Assembly: GCF_900177415.1 (NCBI RefSeq)
Contig: NZ_FXAF01000008.1
Coordinates: forward strand, 186,001 to 250,000
DNA length: 64,000 bases
Direction: 5' to 3'
Source: Xaviernesmea oryzae
GTDB taxonomy: Bacteria > Pseudomonadota > Alphaproteobacteria > Rhizobiales > Rhizobiaceae
This document shows positions 25,101 to 34,613 of the stretch, piece by piece (the stretch's first letter is position 1; each line of letters starts with the position of its first letter). The notes beneath the pieces are model-generated. The model did no database searches. It was not told the origin of the DNA and was given only the letters and a program-made list of their open reading frames with translations. The position numbers were made by a program, and so were the translations under genes.

Positions 25101-25735
25101 ACGACGAGACCGAAATGCGGCAGAAGCTCGTCCGCATGGGCACGTTACTCTACACCCGGCAGCTCGCCCACGGCAGTGCCGGCAACCTGTCGGTCCGGCT
25201 TGACGACGGCTCGATCCTGATCACGCCGACGAATTCCAGTCTCGGTTTCCTTGAAGCGGAGAGAATTTCGAAGCTGACGCCCGATGGAGAGCTGATCAGC
25301 GGAGATCGTCCCTCCAAGGAATATTTCTTCCATCTTGCCGTCTACGAAGAACGGCCTGCCGCGCAGGCGATCGTCCATCTTCATTCGACCTATTCGGTCG
25401 CTATCTCCTGTCTCTGCCATGAGCAGACGGACGACGTTCTGCCGCCCCTGACCGCCTATCATGTGATGCGCGTCGGAAAGCTGCCGCTTGTCCGCTACTT
25501 CCGGCCAGGCGATCGCGCGCTGGCAGATGAGGTGCGCAAGGTATCGCGCGACAACCGATCGATGCTGCTCGCCAATCATGGGCCGATCGTTTCGGGCGCG
25601 TCGATCGAGGAAGCCGTCTATGCCTATGAGGAGCTGGAAGAGACGGCAAAGCTCTATTTCCTCCTCGGTGATCGAAAGACGTCACCGCTGCGCGCCGAGG
25701 AAATAGCCGAAATCAACCGCGCATTCCCCAACTGA
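25097..25735 (+). CDS. otnC: 3-oxo-tetronate 4-phosphate decarboxylase OtnC (class II aldolase fold)
   Basis: A 212-residue class II aldolase/adducin-type protein. GSAGNLSVRL lies in the phosphate-binding region and HLHSTYSVA supplies two zinc histidines. The third comes from ANHGPIVSG, with a catalytic acidic residue expected near KEYFFHLAVYEERP. With OtnK it converts 3-oxotetronate 4-phosphate to dihydroxyacetone phosphate plus CO2. The length matches OtnC. L-fuculose-phosphate aldolase is the generic alternative, but pairing with a DUF1537 kinase makes OtnC the better call. Confidence 0.88.
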   Translation: MNDETEMRQKLVRMGTLLYTRQLAHGSAGNLSVRLDDGSILITPTNSSLGFLEAERISKLTPDGELISGDRPSKEYFFHLAVYEERPAAQAIVHLHSTYSVAISCLCHEQTDDVLPPLTAYHVMRVGKLPLVRYFRPGDRALADEVRKVSRDNRSMLLANHGPIVSGASIEEAVYAYEELEETAKLYFLLGDRKTSPLRAEEIAEINRAFPN

Positions 25736-25814
25736 AGAACATTTTCGCCCCATCCAGCAACCGGTGCACATCCTGTGATGAGCGGCGCTTGCGATCAATC
25801 GGAGGAATAACGTC

Positions 25815-26852
25815 ATGACCCTCGCAACCCTGCGTCAGCTCCTGGATCACGCCGCAGAAAACGATTACGGCATACCGGCATTCAACATCACCAATCTCGA
25901 AACATTGCTTGCCGTTCTGAAAGCGGCGGAGCGGACCGATAGTCCGGTGATCGTTCAGGCGAGCCAGAGTGCGAGGAAATATGCCGACGACATGCTGTTG
26001 AGCGGCATGGTGAAGGCTGCTGCACAACGGTTTCCCCGCATACCAATCTGCTTCCACCAGGATCACGGCTCCAGCCCCGAGGTCTGTGCCAGCGCGATCG
26101 AGCTCGGGTTCACCAGCGTGATGATGGACGGATCGCTCGAAGCGGACGGGAAGACGCCGGCGAGCTATCAATACAATGTGGATGTGACGGCGAGAACGGT
26201 CGCGTTCGCGCATGCCCGCGGTGTTTCCGTCGAAGGCGAGATCGGCGTCCTCGGTTCGTTGGAAACCGGCGGCGGCGAACAGGAAGACGGTCATGGGGTC
26301 GTCGGAACCCTGGAGCGCGAGGCGCTTCTCACGGACCCGCAGCAGGCGGCCGATTTCGTGGCGGCAACCAATGTCGATGCGCTCGCGGTCGCCATCGGTA
26401 CATCCCACGGCGCTTACAAGTTCTCCCGAAAGCCGACCGGCGACATCCTTGCCATGGACGTCATCGCCGCCATTCACGCACGCCTGCCCTACACGCATCT
26501 CGTCATGCACGGCGCCTCGACCGTGCCGGAAGAATTGCAGGACCTCATCAATGCCAACGGCGGGCATATTCCACAGACCTACGGCGTACCGCTCGAGGAG
26601 GTGGAAAACAGCATCCGCATGGGCGTGCGCAAGATCAATATCGACACGGATCTGCGAATGGCCCTGACAGGCTCGGCGCGCGAATATCTCCAGGCAAATC
26701 CCGGCTCATTCGATATCCGCGGCATGCTGAAATCCGGCACCAGCCGGATGGAAGCGCTCTGCACGGAACGCTTCGAGCGCTTCGGGGCGGCAGGGCACGG
26801 CTCGGACATCAAGGTGAAGTCTCTGGACTCAATGTCGAAATTCTATTGCTGA
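25815..26852 (+). CDS. fba: class II fructose-bisphosphate aldolase
   Basis: A 345-residue zinc aldolase. FHQDHGSSPEVC supplies the first metal His, VEGEIGVLGS the conserved acidic loop, EDGHGVVG and MHGASTVPEE the further His ligands, and VRKINIDTDLRMA the phosphate-binding strand. It is the length and type of class IIB (CbbA/Fba) enzymes and not the shorter KbaY/GatY type. It lies 79 bp after otnC on the same strand with its own GGAGGAA ribosome site. It would condense the dihydroxyacetone phosphate made by OtnC with glyceraldehyde 3-phosphate. A paralogue for central metabolism is likely elsewhere. Confidence 0.92.
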   Translation: MTLATLRQLLDHAAENDYGIPAFNITNLETLLAVLKAAERTDSPVIVQASQSARKYADDMLLSGMVKAAAQRFPRIPICFHQDHGSSPEVCASAIELGFTSVMMDGSLEADGKTPASYQYNVDVTARTVAFAHARGVSVEGEIGVLGSLETGGGEQEDGHGVVGTLEREALLTDPQQAADFVAATNVDALAVAIGTSHGAYKFSRKPTGDILAMDVIAAIHARLPYTHLVMHGASTVPEELQDLINANGGHIPQTYGVPLEEVENSIRMGVRKINIDTDLRMALTGSAREYLQANPGSFDIRGMLKSGTSRMEALCTERFERFGAAGHGSDIKVKSLDSMSKFYC

Positions 26853-26933
26853 TCCACCCCTGTCGGCCATCGGCATTGCAAGCTTGCTCTCTCACGGGGC
26901 CTCATATGCCGAACGTAGGCGGAGAGCCGGGAA

Positions 26934-26957
26934 TGCCGCCGGCAGCTGCCGGCGGCA
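26934..26957. terminator. 24-bp perfect palindrome, bidirectional terminator
   Basis: TGCCGCCGGCAG followed by its exact reverse complement, between the convergent fba (+) and glpV (-) genes. The stem is extremely GC-rich with a minimal loop and no U-tract, so it is probably a transcription barrier or a 3'-end stabiliser for both operons. Confidence 0.65.
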
Positions 26958-26983
26958 AGGAGTGACAATGAAGGGGGCCGCTC

Positions 26984-28708
26984 TCAGTTCGACTGCCAGC
27001 TCTTCACGAGCTCGTCGTAATTGATCGTGATCGGCTTTTCCTTCTCGTCCTCGATCTTCAGCTGCGGCGCAAGGTTACCCTTGGCGACAGCGTCCTTGTT
27101 CCAGTATTCGAGGTCATGCTCTTCGGCGAGTTTCGGGCCGATGTCACCCTGGACACCGGCGCGTTCGAGGCGCTGAAGCACCTTTTCCTGCTCTTCGCAA
27201 AGCGAATCCATGGCCTCCTGCGGTGTCTTGGCGCCCGACGCCGCATCACCGATCGCCTGCCACCAAAGCTGCGCCAGCTTCGGGTAGTCAGGGACGTTGG
27301 TGCCGGTCGGCGACCATTGGACCCGCGCCGGCGAGCGGTAGAACTCGATCAGGCCCCCAAGCTTCGGCGCCCGGTCGGTGAAGCTCTGGTGACGGATCGT
27401 GCTTTCACGGATGAGCGTGAGGCCGACATGGCTTTTCTTCACGTCCACCGTCTTGGAGGTAACGAACTGCGCATAGAGCCAGGCTGCCTTGGCGCGATCG
27501 TCCGGCGTCGACTTCAGGATCGTCCAGGAGCCGACGTCCTGATAGCCGAGCTTCATGCCTTCCTTCCAGTAGACCCCGTGCGGCGAGGGAGCAAAGCGCC
27601 ACTTGGGCGTGCCGTCCTCGTTCACGACCGGCAGTCCGTCCTTCACCATGTCCGCGGTAAAGGCCGTGTACATGAACATCTGCTGGGCAATCTCGCCCTG
27701 CGCCGGAACAGGGCCGGATTCGGAGAAGGTCATGCCCTGGGCGGCTGCCGGTGCGTAGGCCTTCATCCAGTCCAGATACTTCTGGATTGAGTAGACTGCA
27801 GCCGGCCCGTTGGTGTCGCCGCCGCGCGCGACGCAGGAGCCCACCGGACGGGAGTTCTCGTCGACCTTGATGCCCCACTCGTCGACCGGCAAACCGTTCG
27901 GCAGCCCTTTATCGCCGTTGCCCGCCATGGAGAGCCAGGCATCGGTGAACCGCCACCCGAGCGAAGGGTCCTTCTTGCCGTAGTCCATGTGGCCATAGAC
28001 CTTCTTGCCGCCCACGTCGCGGCCGGTGAAGAACTCGGCGATGTCTTCATAGGCCGACCAGTTGACGGGGACGCCGAGATCATAACCGTACTTGGCCTTG
28101 AAGTCGGCCTTGTTCTTCTCGTCGTTGAACCAGTCGTAGCGGAACCAATAAAGGTTCGCGAACTGCTGGTCGGGCAGCTGGTAGAGATCGCCGTCCGGAG
28201 CCGTCGTGAACTTCAGGCCGATGAAATCCTGGAGGTCGAGGCCCGGATTGGTGACATCCTTGCCCTCGTTCGCCATCCAGTCTGTCAGCGAACGAGCCTG
28301 CTGGTAACGCCAATGGGTGCCGATCAGATCGCTGTCGTTGACATAGGCGTCGTAGACGTTCTCGCCCGACTGCATCTGCGTCTGCAGTTTCTCGACCACG
28401 TCGCCTTCGCCGATCAGGTCGTGGGTGATCTTGATGCCGGTGATCGCAGTGAACGCCGGAGCAAGCACCTTCGATTCGTATTCATGGGTCGTGATGGTTT
28501 CCGAGACGACCTTGATATCCATGCCGGCGAAAGGCTTGGCCGCATCGATGAACCATTGCATCTCCTTCTCCTGGTCGGCTCGGCTCAAGGTCGACATGTC
28601 GCCGATCTCCGCGTCCAGGAACCGGTTTGCCTCCTCCATCCCGGCAAAGGCGATGCCTGTCATAGCCAGCAGCATGGCTGCCGTCGTTGTCATTAGATGC
28701 CGTCGCAT
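26984..28708 (-). CDS. glpV: glycerol ABC transporter substrate-binding protein GlpV
   Basis: A 574-residue periplasmic binding protein, unusually long for the family-1 sugar type. The signal peptide is MRRHLMTTTAAMLLAMTGIA, ending AFA before GMEEANRF. The mature part includes QWFIDAAKPFAGMDIKVVSE, a normal family-1 start, and ends in a long C-terminal tail. Size, neighbours and gene order match GlpV of the R. leguminosarum glycerol operon glpDSTPQUV. ATG 28708 follows GGGAGGA. It is the last gene of the operon and ends before a 24-bp palindrome. Confidence 0.88.
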   Translation of the reverse strand: MRRHLMTTTAAMLLAMTGIAFAGMEEANRFLDAEIGDMSTLSRADQEKEMQWFIDAAKPFAGMDIKVVSETITTHEYESKVLAPAFTAITGIKITHDLIGEGDVVEKLQTQMQSGENVYDAYVNDSDLIGTHWRYQQARSLTDWMANEGKDVTNPGLDLQDFIGLKFTTAPDGDLYQLPDQQFANLYWFRYDWFNDEKNKADFKAKYGYDLGVPVNWSAYEDIAEFFTGRDVGGKKVYGHMDYGKKDPSLGWRFTDAWLSMAGNGDKGLPNGLPVDEWGIKVDENSRPVGSCVARGGDTNGPAAVYSIQKYLDWMKAYAPAAAQGMTFSESGPVPAQGEIAQQMFMYTAFTADMVKDGLPVVNEDGTPKWRFAPSPHGVYWKEGMKLGYQDVGSWTILKSTPDDRAKAAWLYAQFVTSKTVDVKKSHVGLTLIRESTIRHQSFTDRAPKLGGLIEFYRSPARVQWSPTGTNVPDYPKLAQLWWQAIGDAASGAKTPQEAMDSLCEEQEKVLQRLERAGVQGDIGPKLAEEHDLEYWNKDAVAKGNLAPQLKIEDEKEKPITINYDELVKSWQSN

Positions 28709-28779
28709 ATCATCCTCCCAAGGTTGCGATTGCATTCACAGAATGGCGCCGCTTCTCAAAGCGGCATGTTTCACCTGCC

Positions 28780-29061
28780 TCAGACGGTCCTGAACACGAT
28801 GACCGCGTAAAGGATGCTGAGGGCAAGGGCCCACCACAGGTTCGGCCCGACAAGGCCCAACCATGCGAGATGAATGAATGCTGCGCCGAGCAGCGAGATG
28901 AAGAGCCGATCGCCGCGCGTGGTCTCGAAGCGCAGCAAGCCGACGCGCGGAGCGCCGCCCGGCGCGAAATACTCCCAGATGCTCATGCCGACGAGCAGCA
29001 AGAGGATCGTCAGGAAGAACAGCGCCGTCGGCAGCGTCCAGGCCATCCAGGAAAAGTTCAT
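28780..29061 (-). CDS. glpU: small membrane protein GlpU (DUF2160)
   Basis: A 93-residue protein with three hydrophobic segments (PTALFFLTILLLLVGMSIWE, LFISLLGAAFIHLAWLGLV and LWWALALSILYAVIVF), of the DUF2160 family found in rhizobial glycerol operons. The start is ATG 29061 after GAGGAGGAGACGG. An upstream in-frame Met would overlap glpQ and lacks a ribosome site. It sits between glpQ and glpV as in R. leguminosarum. Its role in the transporter is not established. Confidence 0.85.
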   Translation of the reverse strand: MNFSWMAWTLPTALFFLTILLLLVGMSIWEYFAPGGAPRVGLLRFETTRGDRLFISLLGAAFIHLAWLGLVGPNLWWALALSILYAVIVFRTV

Positions 29062-29074
29062 CTCCGTCTCCTCC

Positions 29075-29902
<828 letters not shown>

Positions 29903-29914
29903 GGCGCCCCCTCC

Positions 29915-30781
29915 TCAGTTTTCCGCATCTCTGCTCGTCATCACGGTGTAGAACACCCATGAGAGAAGCAGGATGATCAGGAAGTAGACGATCGACATGG
30001 CGGCGGCCGGACCGAGGTCGAACTGACCGACGGCCATCTTGACGAGGTCGATCGACAGGAAAGTGGTCGAATTGCCCGGCCCGCCGCCGGTCACCACGAA
30101 CGGCTCGGTATAGATCATGAAACTGTCCATGAAGCGCAGGAGCACGGCAATCAGCAGCACGCGCTTCATCTTCGGCAGCTGGATATAGCGGAAGACGGAG
30201 AACCGCGAGGCGCCGTCGATCTTCGCCGCCTGGTAATAGGCGTCGGGGATCGAGACGAGCCCTGCATAGCAGAGCAGCACGACGAGACTGGTCCAGTGCC
30301 ATACATCCATGACGATGACGGTGATCCAGGCATCGATCGGATCGCGGACGTAATTGTAGTCGACGCCCAGGATCGCCAGCGTCCGGCCGAGAAGGCCGAT
30401 GTCGACGCGGCCGAAGACCTGCCAGATGGTGCCGACGACGTTCCAGGGGATGAGCAGCGGCAGCGCCATCAACACGAGGCAGACCGAAACGCCGATGCCC
30501 TTCCTTGGCATGTTGAGCGCGATGAAGATGCCGAGCGGAATTTCCAGCGCCAGAATGATGAAGGAAAACAGCAGATTGCGTTGCAACGCCTGCCAGAAAC
30601 GGTCGGAATGGAGGATGTCGTCGAACCAGTCGGTGCCAGCCCAGAAGAACTGGTTGTTGCCGAACGTGTCCTGCACCGAGTAGTTCACTACCGTCATGAG
30701 CGGGATGACTGCCGAAAACGCGACGAGAAGCAGGACCGGCAGGACGAGGAACCAGGCCTTGTTGTTCCAGGTTTTCTCCAT
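29915..30781 (-). CDS. glpP: glycerol ABC transporter permease GlpP
   Basis: A 288-residue CUT1-type permease. A short N-terminus (MEKTWNNKAWFLVLPVLLLV) leads into six helices. The EAA loop is AGLVSIPDAYYQAAKIDGAS and the C-terminal segment DSFMIYTEPFVVTGGGPGNS is a MalF-type hallmark. It is 3 bp after glpT and pairs with GlpQ to form the membrane channel. Confidence 0.9.
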   Translation of the reverse strand: MEKTWNNKAWFLVLPVLLLVAFSAVIPLMTVVNYSVQDTFGNNQFFWAGTDWFDDILHSDRFWQALQRNLLFSFIILALEIPLGIFIALNMPRKGIGVSVCLVLMALPLLIPWNVVGTIWQVFGRVDIGLLGRTLAILGVDYNYVRDPIDAWITVIVMDVWHWTSLVVLLCYAGLVSIPDAYYQAAKIDGASRFSVFRYIQLPKMKRVLLIAVLLRFMDSFMIYTEPFVVTGGGPGNSTTFLSIDLVKMAVGQFDLGPAAAMSIVYFLIILLLSWVFYTVMTSRDAEN

Positions 30782-30784
30782 CGC

Positions 30785-31855
30785 TCAGGCCTCCTCTCCA
30801 ACGCGCCAGGAATCGGCATAGACGTTGATGCGGGCCGGGTCGAAAACGATGCGCGGCTCGGCCGGAATCTCCACGTCCTCGGAAGCGACGATCGCAATGG
30901 GCCGCCCCTCGAATTCGGCCCGCACGATCTTGCGGCGGCCGATATCCTCGATCCGGTTGATTTTGACCTTGAGCCCCTCGCGGGCGAAGCGGATGAATTC
31001 CGGGCGGATGCCAAGCTCGATCCGCTCATCGCCGCCGATCCGCGGCGCGTTGTCGAGCTCGATGCTTTCGCTCCCGATCGAGACCCTGTTGCCGCTTATC
31101 CGTGCGGGCATGACATTCATGCCGGGAGACCCGATGAAATAACCGACGAAGGTATGCCGCGGCTTTTCGAACAGCTCGGCGGGCGTGCCGATCTGGACGA
31201 TCTGGCCTTCATACATGACGACCACCTTGTCGGCGAAGGTCAGCGCCTCCGTCTGGTCGTGGGTGACGTAGACCATGGTAAAGCCGAACTGCTTGTGCAA
31301 CCGCTTCAACTGCGAACGCAGCACCCATTTCATATGCGGGTCGATGACGGTCAGCGGCTCGTCGAACAGGATGGCATTGACGTCGTTGCGCACCAGGCCG
31401 CGGCCGAGCGAAATCTTCTGCTTCTGGTCGGCGGTCAGGCGCTGCGCCTTGCGCTTCGCCATGCCGGAAAGATCGATGATCTCCAGCATCTCCCGGACAC
31501 GCCGATCCACTTCGGCCTCGGGAACGTGCCGGTTTCGCAGCGGAAAGGCGAGATTGTCGTAAACGGTCATCGTGTCGTAGACGACCGGGAATTGGAAGAC
31601 CTGCGCGATATTGCGGGCCTGGGTGGAAAGCTCCGTGACATCCCGGCCGTCGAACAGAATGCGGCCGTGCGAGGGCTGTAACAAACCGGAGATGATGTTC
31701 AAAAGCGTGGTCTTGCCGCAGCCGGAAGGGCCAAGCAGCGCATATGCGCCGCCGTCGTTCCATTCGTGATCGACCTCGCGCAGCGCATAGTCGCTTTCGG
31801 AGACCGGATTGGCGCCATAGGCGTGGCGGATATGGTCGAGAGTGATGCGTGCCAT
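30785..31855 (-). CDS. glpT: glycerol ABC transporter ATPase GlpT (degenerate signature motif)
   Basis: A 356-residue MalK-type ATPase with a C-terminal TOBE region. Walker A GPSGCGKT is at 42-49, Walker B AILFDEP at 161-167 and the H-loop YVTHDQ with H199. The ABC signature at 140-144 reads LTADQ where canonical proteins have LSGGQ. Its partner GlpS keeps LSGGQ but lacks the H-loop His. The two should form a heterodimer with one complete ATP site. A good GGGAGGAG site precedes ATG 31855. Confidence 0.9.
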   Translation of the reverse strand: MARITLDHIRHAYGANPVSESDYALREVDHEWNDGGAYALLGPSGCGKTTLLNIISGLLQPSHGRILFDGRDVTELSTQARNIAQVFQFPVVYDTMTVYDNLAFPLRNRHVPEAEVDRRVREMLEIIDLSGMAKRKAQRLTADQKQKISLGRGLVRNDVNAILFDEPLTVIDPHMKWVLRSQLKRLHKQFGFTMVYVTHDQTEALTFADKVVVMYEGQIVQIGTPAELFEKPRHTFVGYFIGSPGMNVMPARISGNRVSIGSESIELDNAPRIGGDERIELGIRPEFIRFAREGLKVKINRIEDIGRRKIVRAEFEGRPIAIVASEDVEIPAEPRIVFDPARINVYADSWRVGEEA

Positions 31856-31867
31856 GCTTCTCCTCCC

Positions 31868-32941
31868 TCACGCGGCCGCGGCGGCGATCGCCCGGCCATC
31901 ACTGCCGAAGGCCATCAGATGCCGCGTGTCGAGGAAGACGTCGATGCCGGTATCCGGATCGATATCGTGAATGCCGGGCGCCAGCATGACCCATTTGACG
32001 CCGTCATATTCGAGATGCACGAAGCTTTCCGAACCGGTGATCTCGGAAATCTGAACTCTTGCGTTGAGCTTGGCCGCTTCCGGCGTCTGTTGCGAAAAGC
32101 CGAGATGATGCGGGTGGAACGCGACGGTGACCGGCCCGTTCTCGATGGCGCGGAGATGGGCGGGCACAGGCAGGCCTTCGGTATTGCGATGCTGGAAGGC
32201 ATCGCCCGATTTGACCATCTCGATGAAATTCAAGGGCGGATCGGCGAAGGTCCTCGCGGTGACAAGGTCCGCCGGTCTGCGGTAGACGGAAATGGTCGGC
32301 CCGAACTGGGTGATGCGGCCTTCGGACAGGGTCGCCGTATTGCCGCCGAGCAGAAGCGCCTCCGACGGCTCGGTCGTGGCATAAACGAAGATCGCACCGG
32401 ACTGGGCAAAGACCTTCGGCAATTCCTCCCGCAGTTCCTCCCGCAGTTTATAGTCGAGATTGGCGAGCGGCTCGTCCATCAGCACGAGGCTGGCATTCTT
32501 GACGAGGGCACGGGCAAGTGCCGTGCGCTGCTGCTGACCGCCGGACAGGCTCAGCGGCGTGCGATCGAGATACGGCGACAGCCTGAGAAGCTCGGCCGCT
32601 TTTCGAACCTCCCGATCGATAGTTGCGGCATCCTTGCCGGCAATCCGCAGCGGCGAGGCGATGTTTTCATAAACGGTGAGGGACGGGTAGTTGATGAACT
32701 GCTGGTAGACCATTGCGACATTGCGTTTCTGGACCGCAAGACCGGTGACGTCCTGGCCGTCGAAATGGACCGACCCGCTGGTCGGACGGTCGAGACCGGC
32801 CATCAGCCTCATCAGCGAGGTCTTGCCCGCAAGCGTCGGCCCCAACAGGACGTTCAGCGAGCCCCGTGCAAGCGTCAGGTCGGTCGGATGAATGTGATAT
32901 TCACCCGCCACCATCTTCGCGGCTTTGCGCAATTCCAGCAT
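31868..32941 (-). CDS. glpS: glycerol ABC transporter ATPase GlpS (lacks the H-loop histidine)
   Basis: A 357-residue MalK-type ATPase. Walker A GPTLAGKT is at 34-41, the signature LSGGQ at 132-136 and Walker B LVLMDEP at 152-158. The switch region reads VYATTEPSEA at 186-195, placing T190 where the catalytic switch His belongs. The start ATG 32941 overlaps the glpD 3' end by 41 bp and has GGGGAACGGA upstream; a GTG-type start farther out is possible. It is the first ABC gene after glpD, as in R. leguminosarum. Confidence 0.88.
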   Translation of the reverse strand: MLELRKAAKMVAGEYHIHPTDLTLARGSLNVLLGPTLAGKTSLMRLMAGLDRPTSGSVHFDGQDVTGLAVQKRNVAMVYQQFINYPSLTVYENIASPLRIAGKDAATIDREVRKAAELLRLSPYLDRTPLSLSGGQQQRTALARALVKNASLVLMDEPLANLDYKLREELREELPKVFAQSGAIFVYATTEPSEALLLGGNTATLSEGRITQFGPTISVYRRPADLVTARTFADPPLNFIEMVKSGDAFQHRNTEGLPVPAHLRAIENGPVTVAFHPHHLGFSQQTPEAAKLNARVQISEITGSESFVHLEYDGVKWVMLAPGIHDIDPDTGIDVFLDTRHLMAFGSDGRAIAAAAA

Positions 32942-34532
32942 TCCGTTCCCCTGCCTCCTCACAGCGGGAACACATGCCGCTATAGCCGGCCATCATGCGA
33001 GCCGGCAGAGCAGCCATGTACTCCTCCAAAGACTTTCTTTCCTCTTTATTCAGGCGAAGGCCGTCCTTCGTCCTTCTCCAAAGGACGTCGTCGGCGCTCA
33101 TCGCCCATTCGTGATTGATGAGGTAGCGAACCTCGGCCTCGTAAAGATCGCCGCCGAAACGGATTCCAAGATCCTCCGTTTTGACGGCCTTGCCAAGGAT
33201 CATCTTCGACCGGGTGCCGTACCGGCGCACGAGGCGGCGAACATGGCGGTCCTCGAGAAAGGGATAGCCAGCCTTCAGCTTACCGACCTCCGTCTCGTAA
33301 CCCTGAGGCGGAAAATCGCCACCCGGCAGGTGGCTGGCGGCAGTCCAGGGCTTGCCCTTTTCGCCAATTGCCGCGCCGATCTTCTCCAGAGCGTGTTCCG
33401 CAAGGCGCCGATAGGTGGTGAGCTTGCCGCCGAAGACATTGAGCAGCGGCCCGCCATGGCCCTCATCGAGTTTCAGCACATAGTCGCGGGTCGCTTCCTG
33501 CGCCTTGGAGGCGCCGTCGTCGAAGAGCGGACGGATCGCCGAATAGGTCCAGACGATATCCTCCCGCCGCACCGGCTCCTTGAAATATTCGCTCGCGGCG
33601 TTGCAGAGATAGGTGGTTTCTTCCTCGGAAATGTGAACGTCCTTCGGATCGGCCTCGAAGTCGCGATCGGTCGTGCCGATCAGCGTGAAGTCTTCCTCAT
33701 AGGGGATCGCGAAGATGATGCGGTTGTCCGGGTTCTGGAAGAAATAGGCGCGCGGGCCTTCGAACTTCTTTCTCACCACGATGTGGCTGCCCTGCACGAG
33801 CCGCACATGGCGTGCTTCATTCTGGCCGAAGGCAGAGCGAATGACCTGATCGACCCACGGGCCGGCGGCGTTCACCAGCATGCGGGCGAAATGCGTCCCG
33901 CTTGCGCCGGTGACCTTGTTCTTCGTCTCCACCACCCAGAGCCCGTCGTCGCGCCTGGCTGAAACGACCTCGGTGCGCGGCATGACGAGGGCGCCGCGAT
34001 CCGCCGCATCGCGGGCGTTCAGCACGACCATGCGCGCATCATCCACCCAGCCGTCGGAATATTCAAAGGCCTTGGCGAAGAGCGACTTCAGCGGCTTTCC
34101 GGCCGGGTCGGAGCGCAGGTCAAGCACCGCAGTCGGCGGCAGAAGCTTGCGACCGCCGAGATGGTCGTAGAGAAAGAGGCCGAGCCTGATCATCCAGGCC
34201 GGCCGGATGCCGCCCTTGTGATAGGGCAGTACGAAGCGCAGCGGCCAGATGATGTGCGGCGCCATGGTCCAGAGAACCTCGCGTTCCATCAAGGACTCGC
34301 GGACGAGGCGGAATTCGTAATGTTCCAGATAGCGCAGGCCGCCATGGATGAGCTTGGTGGCGCCGGAAGAGGTGCCGGAGGCGAAATCGTTCATTTCGGC
34401 GAGCGCAACCGAATAGCCTCGCCCGGCCGCATCCCGCGCTATGCCGCAGCCGTTAATGCCGCCGCCGATGACAAATATATCGTGAACCTCACGGCCCAAG
34501 GTCCCCTCCAGGCCATGTGACTTGTTTCGCAC
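32901..34532 (-). CDS. glpD: glycerol-3-phosphate dehydrogenase GlpD
   Basis: A 543-residue FAD-dependent, membrane-peripheral dehydrogenase that oxidises glycerol 3-phosphate to dihydroxyacetone phosphate. The N-terminal dinucleotide motif is VHDIFVIGGGINGCGIARDA. The FASGTSSGATKLIHGGLRYL and MEREVLWTMAPHIIWPLRFV segments (in parts) and FGGKLTTYRRLAEHALEKI are GlpD hallmarks. The frame starts with GTG 34532; the initiation codon is uncertain because upstream ATGs are out of frame. The C-terminus runs about 20 residues beyond the conserved end and overlaps glpS. Confidence 0.95.
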   Translation of the reverse strand: MRNKSHGLEGTLGREVHDIFVIGGGINGCGIARDAAGRGYSVALAEMNDFASGTSSGATKLIHGGLRYLEHYEFRLVRESLMEREVLWTMAPHIIWPLRFVLPYHKGGIRPAWMIRLGLFLYDHLGGRKLLPPTAVLDLRSDPAGKPLKSLFAKAFEYSDGWVDDARMVVLNARDAADRGALVMPRTEVVSARRDDGLWVVETKNKVTGASGTHFARMLVNAAGPWVDQVIRSAFGQNEARHVRLVQGSHIVVRKKFEGPRAYFFQNPDNRIIFAIPYEEDFTLIGTTDRDFEADPKDVHISEEETTYLCNAASEYFKEPVRREDIVWTYSAIRPLFDDGASKAQEATRDYVLKLDEGHGGPLLNVFGGKLTTYRRLAEHALEKIGAAIGEKGKPWTAASHLPGGDFPPQGYETEVGKLKAGYPFLEDRHVRRLVRRYGTRSKMILGKAVKTEDLGIRFGGDLYEAEVRYLINHEWAMSADDVLWRRTKDGLRLNKEERKSLEEYMAALPARMMAGYSGMCSRCEEAGERNAGIAQSREDGGG

Positions 34533-34550
34533 GGCATGAGAATCTTGTGA

Positions 34551-34600
34551 TTTCGAAAGAATTACAAGCTAAAACGAACCATATACGAATGTCAAACGAA
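34551..34600 (-). promoter_or_regulatory. glpD promoter/operator region with 11-bp-spaced GlpR repeats
   Basis: ACGAA occurs at 34574, 34585 and 34596, exactly 11 bp apart (TTCGT on the transcribed strand). A palindrome TTTCGAAA is at 34551-34558. A canonical -35 TTGACA (minus strand, 34595-34590) lies between the second and third repeats. DeoR-type GlpR proteins bind TTCG-rich half-sites (family knowledge), so this region should repress glpD and the downstream transporter genes. Confidence 0.55.
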
Positions 34601-34613
34601 TGTTTGGAGGATG

